Positions 39,896 to 49,486 of a DNA stretch of 64,000 bases are shown one piece after another; position 1 is the first letter of the stretch, and every line of letters starts with the position of its first letter. A model generated the notes under the pieces. The model saw only the letters and a program-made list of their open reading frames with translations, did not search any database and was not told the DNA's origin. A program made the position numbers and the translations under genes. This stretch comes from Streptomyces paludis (lineage in GTDB: Bacteria > Actinomycetota > Actinomycetes > Streptomycetales > Streptomycetaceae). Location: positions 1,798,001 through 1,862,000 of the forward strand of contig NZ_CP031194.1 in NCBI RefSeq assembly GCF_003344965.1. Direction: 5' to 3'.

Positions 39896-40906
39896 GTGAC
39901 TGTCATGAACACGGAGCGCGTTGGCGCCACCGCCGAGGGTACGCCCGTCCACCGCTGGACCCTGGAGCGGGCCGGTACCCGGGTACGGCTGCTGACGTAC
40001 GGCGGGGTCGTGCAGTCGGTCGAGATCCCCGACCGGGACGGTGTCCCCGGGCAGGTGGCGCTCGGTTTCGCGGACGCCGGGGACTATCCCGCCGCCCGTG
40101 GCCCGTACGTGGGCGCGCTGATCGGCCGGTACGCGAACCGGATCGCGGGCGCCGCCTTCACGCTGGACGGGGTGGCGCACCGGCTGACGGCCAACGAGGG
40201 CCCCAACACGCTGCACGGCGGCGGGGGCGGCTTCGACCGGCGGGTGTGGGACGCGGTGGCGGAGGGTGCCCACGGGGTGCGGCTGTCGCTGGTCAGCCCG
40301 GACGGCGAGGAGGGGTTCCCGGGCCGGGTGGAGCTGTCGGCGACGTACGCGCTGGAGGCGGACGGCGCGCTGCGGATCGACTACCGGGCCGTGACGGACG
40401 CCCCGACCCATATCAACCTCACCAACCACACCTACTGGAATCTGGGCGGGGTCCGGGACGCGGACGGCGGTGTGGCCAACGGCCCGGCGACCGCGCACGA
40501 GTTGAGGATCGCGGCCGGGCACATCACCCCGGTCGACGCGGCGGCCCTGCCGACCGGGGAGCGGGCGCCGGTCGGCGGCACGCGCTTCGACTTCCGCGAG
40601 CGGCGGGTGGTGGGACTCGGTTACGACCACAACTTCGTCCTGGACGAGGTGGCCGAGGGGGAGGCCGCCGCCGAGCTGTACGACCCGGTGTCGGGGCGCG
40701 TGCTGACGGTCACGACCACGGAGCCGGGGCTCCAGCTCTACACGGGCGACCACTTCGACGGGGAGCCGTTCGGCCCGGGGGCGGGCATCGCGCTGGAGAC
40801 CCAGCACTTCCCGGACTCCCCCAACCGGCCCGGCTTTCCCAGCACCGTGCTGCGGCCGGGCGAGGAGTTCCGCTCCACGACGGTCTACGGCTTCGCGGCA
40901 CGCTGA
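39896..40906 (+). CDS. galM: Aldose 1-epimerase (mutarotase)
   Basis: 336 residues. Galactose mutarotase fold: RYANRIAGAAFTLDG with the conserved Arg, NEGPNTLHGGGGGFDRRVW (His), catalytic His in THINLTNHTYWNLGG, DHNFVLD (Asp) and, near the end, the catalytic Glu in ALETQHFPDSPN. It interconverts alpha and beta anomers of aldoses, useful beside the glucosidase and arabinosidase genes. GTG 39896 is 8 nt from -10-like TAAGGT and 11 nt after the previous stop, so it may be leaderless; ATG 39905 is the alternative. Ends at a terminator shared with the convergent GH3 gene. Confidence 0.9.
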   Translation: MTVMNTERVGATAEGTPVHRWTLERAGTRVRLLTYGGVVQSVEIPDRDGVPGQVALGFADAGDYPAARGPYVGALIGRYANRIAGAAFTLDGVAHRLTANEGPNTLHGGGGGFDRRVWDAVAEGAHGVRLSLVSPDGEEGFPGRVELSATYALEADGALRIDYRAVTDAPTHINLTNHTYWNLGGVRDADGGVANGPATAHELRIAAGHITPVDAAALPTGERAPVGGTRFDFRERRVVGLGYDHNFVLDEVAEGEAAAELYDPVSGRVLTVTTTEPGLQLYTGDHFDGEPFGPGAGIALETQHFPDSPNRPGFPSTVLRPGEEFRSTTVYGFAAR

Positions 40907-40988
40907 ACGGCACGCGGCCCGTACGGCACGGCACCTGGTACGTACGGCAGCGGTACGTACCGCACGGCGCGCGAGACGTGGTGCGGCA

Positions 40989-41028
40989 TACGGCCCCGGT
41001 GCGGAGTCAGGTCCGCCTCGGGGCCGTA
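40989..41028. terminator. Bidirectional hairpin terminator
   Basis: Perfect 10-bp arms TACGGCCCCG / CGGGGCCGTA with inner GCGGA/TCCGC, between convergent galM (+) and GH3 (-). Confidence 0.85.
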
Positions 41029-41046
41029 CGTAAGGGGCCGGTCGTG

Positions 41047-43536
41047 TCAGCCGGCTTCCACCGTGCGGGTCAGCGGGCGGTCGGCCACGGAGCGGCCCGC
41101 CTGGACCTCGTACGCGCCGGGGACGAGCGTCCAGCCGCCGGCGGTCCCGCCCTCCCCGGCGCTCTCGTCCCAGATCTCGAAGGCGCGCCGCCGCAGCGGT
41201 ACGCGCACCTCGACGCTCTCCCCCGGGTCCGCCTCGGCCTGGGCGAAGCCGGCGAGCCAGCGGGCCGGCCGTTCGACGGGGTCGTTGACGGCGGACAGAT
41301 AGATCTGCACGGTCTCGCGGCCCGTGCGGGCGCCGGTGTTGCGCAGCCGTACCGTCGCCTCCTCGGGGGTGGCCGTGAGCGTCTCGTACTCCCAGGTGGT
41401 GTAGCCGAGGCCGTGGCCGAAGGGGTACGCGGGGACGGCGCCCGACCGCTCCCAGGCCCGGTATCCGATGAACACGCCCTCGGTGTAGTGGAGTTCGTCG
41501 TCCGTCGGGGTGACCTCGGAGACCGGGGCGTCGGCCAGGACGGCCGGCCAGGTGGTGGGCAGCCGGCCGCCGGGCTCGGCCGCGCCGAGCAGCACATCGG
41601 CGAGCGCCGCGCCGCCCTCCTGGCCCGGGAACCAGCCGAGCAGCACCGCCGCGACCTCCTCGCGCCAGGGCAGCTCCACCGGGGAGCCGGTGTTGACGAC
41701 CACCACCGTGTTCGGGTTGGCGGCGGCGACGGCCCGTACGAGATCGTCCTGACGGCCGGGGAGGCGCAGGCTCGTACGGTCGAAGCCCTCGGACTCGACG
41801 CGCTCCGTCGTGGCGACCACGACGACGGCGGTGGCGGCCGTACGAGCGGCCTCGGCGGCCTCGGCTATCAGCTCGTCGGGGTCGTGGCGCGGGCCGAGGT
41901 GGAGCAGGGAGACGGCGACGGCGTCGATCGGGGCGTCCGGGATCCGCTCGACGGTGTACAGGAGCGAGATGTCGATCTGCTTGCCCTCGGTCAGCTCCGC
42001 ACGGGCGCGCTCGACCGGTGTGCCGAAGAACGCCTCGAACGGGTCGGACGCCTCGTGAAAGCCCTCCGCGCCCTCGAAGAGCCGCTCGCCGGCGACGGTG
42101 AGCGCGAAGCCGCCGAGGCCCTGGGTGCCGAAGGTGTGCTCGCCGCTCTCGCGCGGGGTGAAGGTGCCGGTCAGCTCGATGGTGTGGAGGGTCTCGTGGG
42201 TGACGCCGTCGGGCAGGTCGGTCCCGGCCCACTGGAGCCGGCCGCCGGGGACGGACGAGGTGCCGAGGATCCGTCCCGAGGCGTCGCGGCAGACGGCCGT
42301 CAGCGCGAACCCCTCGTCGGCGCCCGCCAGTTCGTCGCTGGGATCGGCGCCGAGCGCGTACGTCAGGGCGCCGGGCGGGAGGGCGGCGGCGAGGCCGTCG
42401 AGCGGGGAGACGACATGGCCGGGGAAGACGGTGGCCGCGCCGCCGCCGAGGATCCGGGCCTGGCGCGCGGCGGCGCCGATCAGGGCGACGGTGGCGCCGG
42501 GGGCGAGCGGCAGGGTGCCGTTCTCGTTGCGGACGAGGACGAAGGAGCGGCGGGCGATCTCGCGGGCGAGCGCGTCGCCGTCGATCGGGGCCGGGAGCCC
42601 GGCGGCGGGGACGGCGGCGGGGGCCCCGTCGAGGATGCCGACCCGGGCGGCGAGCAGCAGGACGCGCCGCACGGCCTCGTCCACGGTCCGCTCGGGCACC
42701 TCCCCGGCCCGTACGGCTTCGACCAGCGCCTCGCCGTACACCGTGCGCGGCCCGGGCATCGCGATGTCGAGGCCGCCGAGGAGCGAGGGGGCGGTGGAGC
42801 GGGCGGCGAGCCAGTCGGAGACGTTCGCGCCGTCGAAGCCCCATTCGCCGCGCAGCACCTCGTTCTGGAGGTAGCGGTGTTCGGACATCGTGGAGCCGTT
42901 GACCTGGTTGTAGGCGGCCATGATGCCCCAGGGGTGGGCGTTCTTGACGATGGCTTCGAAGGGGGCGAGGTACAGCTCGCGCAGGGGGCGGGGGGCGACG
43001 ATGTTGTCGACGGTGAAGCGGTCGGTCTCGGCGTCGTTGGCGACGAAGTGCTTGACGGTCGTGCCGACGCCGCCGTCCTGGACCCCCAGCACATATCCCG
43101 TGCCGATCTCGCCGGTGAGGTACGGGTCCTCGCTGTACGCCTCGAAGTGCCGCCCGCCCAGCGGCGACCGGTGCAGATTCACCGTCGGAGCCAGCAGCAC
43201 ATGCACACCCTTGCGGCGCGCCTCCTGCGCCAGCAGCCGCCCCGCCCGCCGCGCCAGCCCCGGATCCCAGCTCGCCGCCAGCGCGGTCGGCGACGGCAGC
43301 GCGACGGAGGGATCATCCGCCGTCCAGCGCACCCCCCGGACCCCGACCGGACCGTCCGACATCACCAGCGAACCGAGCCCGATCCCCGGAAACGCCGGCA
43401 GCGACCACATGTCCTGCCCGGCCAGCAGCCGCGCCTTGTCCGCCAGTTCGAGCTTGCCGAGCGCCGCGTCGACGGCGGTCTCGCGCGCCCGGTCGGTCTG
43501 GGTGGTGCGATCGGCCCGGGTGATGGGTGCGGCCAC
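41047..43536 (-). CDS. GH3 beta-glucosidase with PA14-like insert
   Basis: 829 residues, no signal peptide, so intracellular. Order: GH3 N-terminal barrel (about 30-300) with substrate Lys-His VGTTVKHFVANDAE and nucleophile Asp241 in GFDGANVSDWLA; GH3 C-terminal alpha/beta domain interrupted by a PA14-like beta insert (about 395-540, THETLHTIELTGTFTPRESG ... GERLFEGAEG); then a fibronectin-III-like end (RLRNTGARTGRETVQIYL). This is the bacterial beta-glucosidase architecture seen in enzymes cleaving disaccharides or plant glucosides. GTG 43536 follows GGAGGT. The TetR gene diverges across a 120-bp spacer and is its likely repressor. Confidence 0.92.
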   Translation of the reverse strand: MAAPITRADRTTQTDRARETAVDAALGKLELADKARLLAGQDMWSLPAFPGIGLGSLVMSDGPVGVRGVRWTADDPSVALPSPTALAASWDPGLARRAGRLLAQEARRKGVHVLLAPTVNLHRSPLGGRHFEAYSEDPYLTGEIGTGYVLGVQDGGVGTTVKHFVANDAETDRFTVDNIVAPRPLRELYLAPFEAIVKNAHPWGIMAAYNQVNGSTMSEHRYLQNEVLRGEWGFDGANVSDWLAARSTAPSLLGGLDIAMPGPRTVYGEALVEAVRAGEVPERTVDEAVRRVLLLAARVGILDGAPAAVPAAGLPAPIDGDALAREIARRSFVLVRNENGTLPLAPGATVALIGAAARQARILGGGAATVFPGHVVSPLDGLAAALPPGALTYALGADPSDELAGADEGFALTAVCRDASGRILGTSSVPGGRLQWAGTDLPDGVTHETLHTIELTGTFTPRESGEHTFGTQGLGGFALTVAGERLFEGAEGFHEASDPFEAFFGTPVERARAELTEGKQIDISLLYTVERIPDAPIDAVAVSLLHLGPRHDPDELIAEAAEAARTAATAVVVVATTERVESEGFDRTSLRLPGRQDDLVRAVAAANPNTVVVVNTGSPVELPWREEVAAVLLGWFPGQEGGAALADVLLGAAEPGGRLPTTWPAVLADAPVSEVTPTDDELHYTEGVFIGYRAWERSGAVPAYPFGHGLGYTTWEYETLTATPEEATVRLRNTGARTGRETVQIYLSAVNDPVERPARWLAGFAQAEADPGESVEVRVPLRRRAFEIWDESAGEGGTAGGWTLVPGAYEVQAGRSVADRPLTRTVEAG

Positions 43537-43656
43537 GTCCGTACCTCCTCGTCGGTGAGGTGAGCGGTTACATACTGATCCTCATATCTGTGCACCGGTA
43601 GGGTTCTTTATCCATTCGTAATCTTCAACGAGCCAGCGAACGAGAGGAAACGGCCG
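43537..43656. promoter_or_regulatory. Divergent control region GH3 / TetR
   Basis: The 120-bp spacer is distinctly richer in A+T than the genes. It holds TTACATACTGATCCTCATAT with a repeated CAG(A)TATG half-site when read on the minus strand (about 43571-43592), a candidate TetR operator. Exact promoter boxes are not clear. Confidence 0.4.
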
Positions 43657-44244
43657 ATGGGGCGTGCCAGGAGCGAGGAACGGCGCGCGGAGATCCTCCG
43701 CGCCGCCTTCGAGGTCATCGCGGAGCGCGGCTACCGGGGCGCCACACTGAGCGCGGTGGCCGAGCGCGTCGGCCTCACCCAGCAGGGGCTGCTCCACTAC
43801 TTCCCCGCCAAGGAGGCGCTGCTGATCGCCGTCCTGGAGGAGCGCGACCAGTGGGACACGGGCGGCGCGCGGATCGGCGGGCGACGGGGCTGGCGGCTGG
43901 AGCTGCTGGAGGCGCTGGTGGAGTACAACGCGATGCGCCCGGGGGTGGTGCAGACGTTCTCGGCGCTGCTGGGCGAGAGCGTGACGGAGGACCACCCGGC
44001 GCGGGAGTTCTTCACCCACCGCTACGCGCTGGTACGGGACGACATGGCCGGCGTCCTGCGCGAGGAGTTCGGCGACCGGCTGCCGGGCGGCCTCACCCCG
44101 GAGCGGGCGGCGCCGCTGCTGACGGCGGTGATGGACGGGCTCCAGTACCAGTGGCTGCTGGACCCGGAGTCGGTGGACATGCCGGCGGTCTTCCGCGACT
44201 TCGTGGGGCTGCTGCGGACGGGGGAGCCGGACCGGGAGGGGTGA
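43657..44244 (+). CDS. TetR-family regulator
   Basis: 195 residues. The N-terminal TetR HTH is ERRAEILRAAFEVIAERGYR through ATLSAVAERVGLTQQGLLHYF, followed by the ligand-binding helical domain. It is divergent from the GH3 gene, the usual layout for a local repressor relieved by a sugar or aglycone. GAGAGGAAAC lies ahead of ATG 43657. The ligand cannot be predicted. Confidence 0.9.
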   Translation: MGRARSEERRAEILRAAFEVIAERGYRGATLSAVAERVGLTQQGLLHYFPAKEALLIAVLEERDQWDTGGARIGGRRGWRLELLEALVEYNAMRPGVVQTFSALLGESVTEDHPAREFFTHRYALVRDDMAGVLREEFGDRLPGGLTPERAAPLLTAVMDGLQYQWLLDPESVDMPAVFRDFVGLLRTGEPDREG

Positions 44245-44260
44245 GGGGCCTCGGCGGTAC

Positions 44261-44289
44261 GCCATGGCCGGTGGCGCCGGTGCCATGGC
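44261..44289 (+). terminator. Hairpin after the TetR gene
   Basis: GCCATGGC at both ends (44261-44268 and 44282-44289) around CGGTGGCGCCGGT. It can form a stem, 16 nt after the TetR stop. Confidence 0.4.
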
Positions 44290-44347
44290 TAGCGGCGCGA
44301 TCACGCGGGTAGTACTTCCGCCAGTCGAGGGAAGGAACACCATCACC

Positions 44348-45700
44348 ATGCGACTCACCCGGCACACACGTCACAGCCAAGAACGCGCAGGGGAACGGAC
44401 TTTACGGGTACGGCCGCGGCGGCTCGGCCCGGCGCTCCTCATCGCCACCGCGCTCACCTTCACCGCGTCGCCCGCACCGGCAGCGGCGGCGGAGTCTTCG
44501 GCGTCGGTGGAGGACCGGACGGTGCGGCTCACCGCGTTCCCCGTGGTCGAGATACAGCGCCTCGCCCAGGACGTGCCCCAGGAGATCCTGCGGCGCTCGG
44601 GCTTCGACGCGGTGGCGCCCGCGTTCGAGGGGGCGCTGCGCGACGCCCGTACACCGGCCGCCGCCGCGCGGACCGTCGAGCGGCACGGCACCGCGTTGTG
44701 GAAGCGCGCGGTGGACCGCGCCCAGGGCCGGGGCCCCGACGGGGGCGATCTGAACCGTAACGACGACCGTCCGCTGTACTGGGCGCGGCTCGGGATGATC
44801 TTGGAACTGCGGCAGTGGCAGCCCGAGTTCACGCTCTCCGAGGAGGCCCGTACGCGGCTGCTCGGGAAGCTGGAACGGTCGTCGCGGGGCCAGGACGCGC
44901 TGACGTTCGCCGACAAGAAGAACACCAAGAAGAGCGCCAAGAAGCTCAAGCGGATCGTGGTGACGGGCTTCGACCCGTTCACCCTCGACACCGATGTGCG
45001 GATCAGCAATCCGTCGGGGGCGACCGCGCTGGCCCTGGACGGGACGGTCATCAGGACCGCCGAGGGGCCGGCCCTGGTCAAGGCGGCCGTCTTCCCGGTC
45101 CGCTGGCAGGACTTCGCCGACGGCACGGTCGAGCAGACCCTGCGCCGCCCACTGGCCCAGGCCGATCTCTTCGCCACGGTCAGCCAGGGCCGGGTGGGCC
45201 GGATCGACGTGGAGCGCTTCAACGGCGCCTGGCGCGGCGGCTTTCCCGACAACGAGGGCGCGGAGTTCACCGGCCCCGTACCGGTGCGGGACCCGGCGAC
45301 CCAGCCGCAGTGGACGACGACCAGCCTGCCGTACGGCGCGATCACGGCGGCGGCCACCGGCCCCTTCCCCGTCTACGACAACACCTCGGTGACCGAGATC
45401 CCGGCGGGCGGCACCACAGCGGTCGTACGCCCGAACGGCCCGACCCCCGGCTCCGAGGCCCGCCTCGGCGGCGGCGGAAACTACCTCTCCAACGAAATCG
45501 CCTACCGCGCCACCCTGCTCCGCGACCGCCTCGGCCTCGACATCCCGGGCGGCCATATCCACACACCGGTACTCCGCTTCGGAGCGGGGAACACCAGCCC
45601 CTGGACGGGCACGGTGACCGACCCGGTCTTCGAGCAGAACCGGGCCGACATCATCGCGCAGGTGAGAACCATCATCCAGGTGGCGATCGAGGCGTCCTGA
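44348..45700 (+). CDS. Secreted pyroglutamyl-peptidase (C15)-like protein with Ser for catalytic Cys
   Basis: 450 residues. After a signal peptide (LGPALLIATALTFTASPAPAAAA), residues about 50-195 form a helical lead not seen in classical Pcp. From about 200 the C15 fold begins: KRIVVTGFDPF, ISNPSGATALAL, FPVRWQDFADGTVEQTL, ATVSQGRVGRIDVERFNGAW (Glu of the triad), then GGNYLSNEIAYR where Ser381 replaces the nucleophile Cys of the family's Y.CN motif, and GGHIHTPVL with the His. It could be a serine-type variant or a non-catalytic relative. Extracellular location is also unusual for C15. ATG 44348 has GGAAGGA about 10 nt upstream. Confidence 0.75.
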   Translation: MRLTRHTRHSQERAGERTLRVRPRRLGPALLIATALTFTASPAPAAAAESSASVEDRTVRLTAFPVVEIQRLAQDVPQEILRRSGFDAVAPAFEGALRDARTPAAAARTVERHGTALWKRAVDRAQGRGPDGGDLNRNDDRPLYWARLGMILELRQWQPEFTLSEEARTRLLGKLERSSRGQDALTFADKKNTKKSAKKLKRIVVTGFDPFTLDTDVRISNPSGATALALDGTVIRTAEGPALVKAAVFPVRWQDFADGTVEQTLRRPLAQADLFATVSQGRVGRIDVERFNGAWRGGFPDNEGAEFTGPVPVRDPATQPQWTTTSLPYGAITAAATGPFPVYDNTSVTEIPAGGTTAVVRPNGPTPGSEARLGGGGNYLSNEIAYRATLLRDRLGLDIPGGHIHTPVLRFGAGNTSPWTGTVTDPVFEQNRADIIAQVRTIIQVAIEAS

Positions 45701-45729
45701 GGGGACCGGGCCGGGCCGGGCCGCCGGCC

Positions 45730-46605
45730 CTACCGTTCCGGTATGAGCGGCGCGGCCGACGGGCTCACGGCAGACGGAGCCGGTGCCGAGACCGGCGCCG
45801 TATCCGCCACCGGGTGCGGGACCGCAGCCCCCGCGCCCGTCGCGACGGCCTCGTCCCCGTCCTCGGACAGCAGATCGCGCACCAGCATCGTCGCGCCCGC
45901 CACCGCGCCCGGCATCAGGAAGACCGCCACGAACGGTACGAGGAAGGCGAGCGTCAGGGGTACGCCGAAGCCCAGGGCGAGCATGCGGCGGCCCCGGAGC
46001 AGTACGAGGCGTTCCTTCAGCTGGATCTCGCGGCGGGCCAGCGCCACCGCTGTCAGTTCCTCGGCCAGGAAGAAGCCGGAGACGCAGAAGCCGAGGACGG
46101 GGATGACCGTCTGTCCGATGACCGGGATGAAGCCGAGCGCGAAGAGCAGTACGCCGTACAGCGCCACGCGGACCAGAATGCGCACGCTGTCCCGGGTGGA
46201 TATCCACAGGTCGTGCCAGAACGACAGGCCGGACTGGGGGACTTCGCCGCCCGCCTCGCGGTCGACGTCCTCCGACAGCACGTCGTAGAACGGCGAGCCG
46301 ATCAGCAGGGTGACGGCCGTGAAGGTGATCACCGCGAGGAAGAGGCCGAGCGCGAAGACGAGCACGGTCAGGAAACCCCGGAAGAGACCCAGCCAGGGCG
46401 AGGACCAGCCGTCCGCGAACGGGGTCGACCACGCCACCAGATTGTCGGCGCCGAAGCCGAGGCCGACGAGGGCACCCGCGTACAGCACCAGGGTGATCAG
46501 TCCGGGCAGCAGCCCGAAGCCGAACCGGCGGCCGTGGGTGCCGGCCCACCGCTGGCCCTTCAACAAGTAGCCGAATCCGGCCGTGAGATCACGCATGGGA
46601 CGCAT
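45730..46605 (-). CDS. EI24/CysZ-like membrane protein
   Basis: 291 residues with five to six membrane helices (FGLLPGLITLVLYAGALVGLG; FLTVLVFALGLFLAVITFTAVTLLIGSPFYDVLSE; VALYGVLLFALGFIPVIGQTVIPVLGF; LALGFGVPLTLAFLVPFVAVFL). The hallmarks FGYLLKGQRW and PFYD.L.E are those of the EI24 domain (etoposide-induced 2.4/CysZ sulfate permease-like). Its C-terminal 45 residues are low-complexity Ala/Pro/Val. ATG 46605 lies exactly 7 nt after -10-like TACTCT, indicating a leaderless mRNA. Sulfate uptake is possible but there are no cys genes nearby. Confidence 0.82.
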   Translation of the reverse strand: MRPMRDLTAGFGYLLKGQRWAGTHGRRFGFGLLPGLITLVLYAGALVGLGFGADNLVAWSTPFADGWSSPWLGLFRGFLTVLVFALGLFLAVITFTAVTLLIGSPFYDVLSEDVDREAGGEVPQSGLSFWHDLWISTRDSVRILVRVALYGVLLFALGFIPVIGQTVIPVLGFCVSGFFLAEELTAVALARREIQLKERLVLLRGRRMLALGFGVPLTLAFLVPFVAVFLMPGAVAGATMLVRDLLSEDGDEAVATGAGAAVPHPVADTAPVSAPAPSAVSPSAAPLIPER

Positions 46606-46783
46606 GGCAAGCAGAGTACCGGCGCCCACTGACAGCCCCTGTCCCGTCCGGGACGGACGCGGCCGACCCCTCCCCGTCATACGGAGGTGGTCGTTCCGGA
46701 ACACAACGGGTAGACCCTGCCTGACGATCAGCGCCACCGATCATCGTCGATCGCTTCCCTCTACAGTCGGAGGAACCAGACCT

Positions 46784-49417
46784 ATGGGCATACCCAGCCG
46801 CACACCCCGCCGTATCTCCAGACCCGCCCTGCTCACCACCACCGCCGCCGCCGTCACCGCCGGTGCCCTGCTGCTCGTCCCGCTCCCGACCGCCGTCGCC
46901 GCGCCCGACCCCGGCGCAGCCGCGCGTCAGCAACCGCACCCGGTACGGGAGCGCGGCGGCCCGGACGCCGGCACCAGCACCGCCGCCGCGCTTCCGGCGG
47001 CCAAGCCCGCCGGTGCCGATGCCGGTGCCAGTACCGGTACCAGCGCCGCGCCCGCGCTCCGCAAGGACGGTGGCTATCCGCGCCGTACGGTCCTGAGCGC
47101 GCCGCCCGAGAATCCGGCCGACAAGTCGATCAAGCTCGGCCTCGCCCCGTACCACTCGCTCGCGCCCAGGCTCAACGCCCTCCAGAAGCTGGGCGATCGC
47201 GTCAGCGTCGAGGTCGCGGGCCGGTCGGCGGGCGGGCACGAGCTGTATCTCGTCACCGTGACCGCGCCCGAGAGCGCCCGGCAGGCCCGCGAGCAGGACC
47301 GGATGCGTGAGCTGATCGGCGACTCGCCCGCCGTCGCGGCCAAGGACCGGCGGATCACGTCGTCCTACAAGACCCCGGTCTTCATCAACAACAACATCCA
47401 CGGCAACGAGTGGGAGGGCACCGACGCCGCCCTCGCGCTCATCGAGGAACTCGCCAAGGCGAAGGACGCGAAGACCGCCGGGCTGCTCGCGAAGAACCGC
47501 ATCTATCTCAATGTCACCGCCAACCCCGACGGCCGTATCGCCGGCACCCGCGCCAACGCCAACGGCTTCGACCTCAACCGGGACTTCATCACCGCGTCCC
47601 AGCCCGAGGTCCGCGCCATGCGGCAGATAGCCGTCGACAAGCAGCCCGCCGTGATGCTCGATCTGCACGGGTACGTCAACGGCACCCTCATCGAGCCGAC
47701 GACCCCGCCGCACGGCGAGAACTACGAGTACGACCTCTTCCTCAAGAACACCTACGCCAACGCCCTCGGCATGGAGAAGGCGGTCAACGACCTCGGCTAC
47801 ACGCCCGCGAAGGACGGCGTCCAGCCGCCCGTCATCCCCTTCCGGGACCAGCAGGAGGGCTGGGACGACTGGCCGCCCATCTTCACGCCGCAGTACATGG
47901 CCTTCCAGGGCGCGGTGGCCTCGCACACCGTCGAGTTCCCGATGCGCGTCAACAACGCCTCGTACGACTCCCTGCCGGTCGAGGAGCTGCGCCGGCGCTC
48001 CGCCATCAACACCGATATCGCGGGCGCGGTGATGCGCGCGACGCTCGACTACACCCTCGGCCACCGCGCCTCGGTGCTCGCCGACCAGATCGAGGTGTTC
48101 CGGCGCGGCGCGGCCGGCGAGGCGCAGCGGCCGGTCTCCGAGGAGACCGTGCCGGGGGTGCCGGGCATCGGTCCGGAGGACGTGTACACCACCGACTTCC
48201 CGCGCGCGTACGTGATTCCGGCGGGCGCCGGTCAGCGCTCCGCGACGGCCGCCGCGCGACTGGTGGATCATCTGATCGCCAATGATGTACGAGTGGTACG
48301 GGCCACCGTCGGCTTCCGGCTGGGCGGGCAGGCGTACCCGGCCGGTTCGTACGTCGTCGACATGCGTCAGCCGAAACGCGGTCTGGCCAATGTGATTCTG
48401 GGCGAGGGCCGCGACATCAGCGCGGACGTCTCGACCATGTACGACATCTCGGGCTGGAGCCTCGGGCTGCTGTGGGGCGCGCGGGTGGACAAGGTCCAGC
48501 GGGCGGACGGGCGGCTGCCGGTGGCCGGGCGGCCGGTCGTGGCCGCCGCGCCGACCGGCTCCGTGGCCGGGGGCCGGGGCGCGCTACGGCTCGCGCTGGA
48601 CGACGCGAAGGAGCTGACGGCGCTCAACTCGCTGCTCGCGGAGGGTGTTTCGATACGGCGCGCGGCCGATGGCTCGGCGGTCGTACCGGCGTCGGCGCGT
48701 CCGCTGGCGACCGTGCTCGCGAGCCGGTACGGGGTCGCCTTCGGCGCCGCGAGCGAGCCGGGGTCGGCGGCCCTGGGGCGTACGCGCGTCGCCGCCGCCG
48801 TCACACCCGGCGAGCAGTTCGCGCTGCGCGGGATGGGCTTCGAGGTGACGCCGGTGTCGACGGCGGTCCTCAACGCGGGCTTCGACTGGGCGGCGGCCGA
48901 TGTGCTGTACGTGTCGTCCGGGCTGTCGTACACCGCCCTGAACGCGACTGCGCGCTCGGCGCTGGGCGGCTTCCTGGCCGGGGGCGGCCGGGTGGTCGGC
49001 GTCGGTTCGGCGGGGTCGGCGTTCAACACGGCCGCCGGGCTGCTGGAGGCGAGGCCGGTGGCGGGCAACGGTGACGCCAACGGGGTGGTGCGGGTGGTCA
49101 ACGCGGGCGGCCCGGTCACCGGTGGCGCCCCGGCGCACGCCTTTGTGTACTCGCCGCGCTGGTTCACCGCCCTGGGCTCCGGCGTACGCGTCGACCAGTC
49201 GTACGCCACGGGCAATCCGCTGGTCTCCGGCCACTGGCGCGCGCTCGCCAACGGCACGGGCGGCCCGGCGGACGCGGCGGGCCGCGCGTCGGTCGTCAGC
49301 GGTATGTCGGCGGTGGGCGCGCCGGTGGTGCTGTTCGGCACGGAGCCGCTCTTCCGGGACCACCCGAAGGGGCAGTTCGCGCAGGTCGGCCGGGCGCTGC
49401 TGGGCGCGGCGGGCTGA
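46784..49417 (+). CDS. Secreted M14-family zinc carboxypeptidase
   Basis: 877 residues with signal peptide (RRISRPALLTTTAAAVTAGALLLVPLPTAVA). The M14 domain (about 115-480) has zinc ligands His206 and Glu209 in INNNIHGNEWEG, the third His in VASHTVEFP, Asn-Arg in NGFDLNRDF for the C-terminal carboxylate and a Glu in HTVEF. The remaining 400 residues (two alpha/beta-like segments, then DGRLPVAGRP to the end) are typical of large Streptomyces M14 proteins, possibly binding or dimerisation domains. GGAGGAACC precedes ATG 46784. It probably degrades extracellular peptides as a nutrient enzyme. Confidence 0.92.
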   Translation: MGIPSRTPRRISRPALLTTTAAAVTAGALLLVPLPTAVAAPDPGAAARQQPHPVRERGGPDAGTSTAAALPAAKPAGADAGASTGTSAAPALRKDGGYPRRTVLSAPPENPADKSIKLGLAPYHSLAPRLNALQKLGDRVSVEVAGRSAGGHELYLVTVTAPESARQAREQDRMRELIGDSPAVAAKDRRITSSYKTPVFINNNIHGNEWEGTDAALALIEELAKAKDAKTAGLLAKNRIYLNVTANPDGRIAGTRANANGFDLNRDFITASQPEVRAMRQIAVDKQPAVMLDLHGYVNGTLIEPTTPPHGENYEYDLFLKNTYANALGMEKAVNDLGYTPAKDGVQPPVIPFRDQQEGWDDWPPIFTPQYMAFQGAVASHTVEFPMRVNNASYDSLPVEELRRRSAINTDIAGAVMRATLDYTLGHRASVLADQIEVFRRGAAGEAQRPVSEETVPGVPGIGPEDVYTTDFPRAYVIPAGAGQRSATAAARLVDHLIANDVRVVRATVGFRLGGQAYPAGSYVVDMRQPKRGLANVILGEGRDISADVSTMYDISGWSLGLLWGARVDKVQRADGRLPVAGRPVVAAAPTGSVAGGRGALRLALDDAKELTALNSLLAEGVSIRRAADGSAVVPASARPLATVLASRYGVAFGAASEPGSAALGRTRVAAAVTPGEQFALRGMGFEVTPVSTAVLNAGFDWAAADVLYVSSGLSYTALNATARSALGGFLAGGGRVVGVGSAGSAFNTAAGLLEARPVAGNGDANGVVRVVNAGGPVTGGAPAHAFVYSPRWFTALGSGVRVDQSYATGNPLVSGHWRALANGTGGPADAAGRASVVSGMSAVGAPVVLFGTEPLFRDHPKGQFAQVGRALLGAAG

Positions 49418-49427
49418 CGTCAGGGGC

Positions 49428-49470
49428 GGGGCGCTGGGGATGATCGTACGAACGACCGCCCCAGCGCCCC
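49428..49470. terminator. Bidirectional hairpin terminator
   Basis: Perfect 12-bp arms GGGGCGCTGGGG / CCCCAGCGCCCC with 19-nt loop, between convergent M14 (+) and GH43-ricin (-). Confidence 0.9.
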
Positions 49471-49486
49471 CGTCCCCTCCGCCGTC

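Noticed and set aside
39856..43563. Long open frames on both strands across galM and the GH3 gene
   Set aside because: Products are Arg/Gly/Pro-rich without motifs; the real genes are galM (+) and GH3 (-) with catalytic residues in place.
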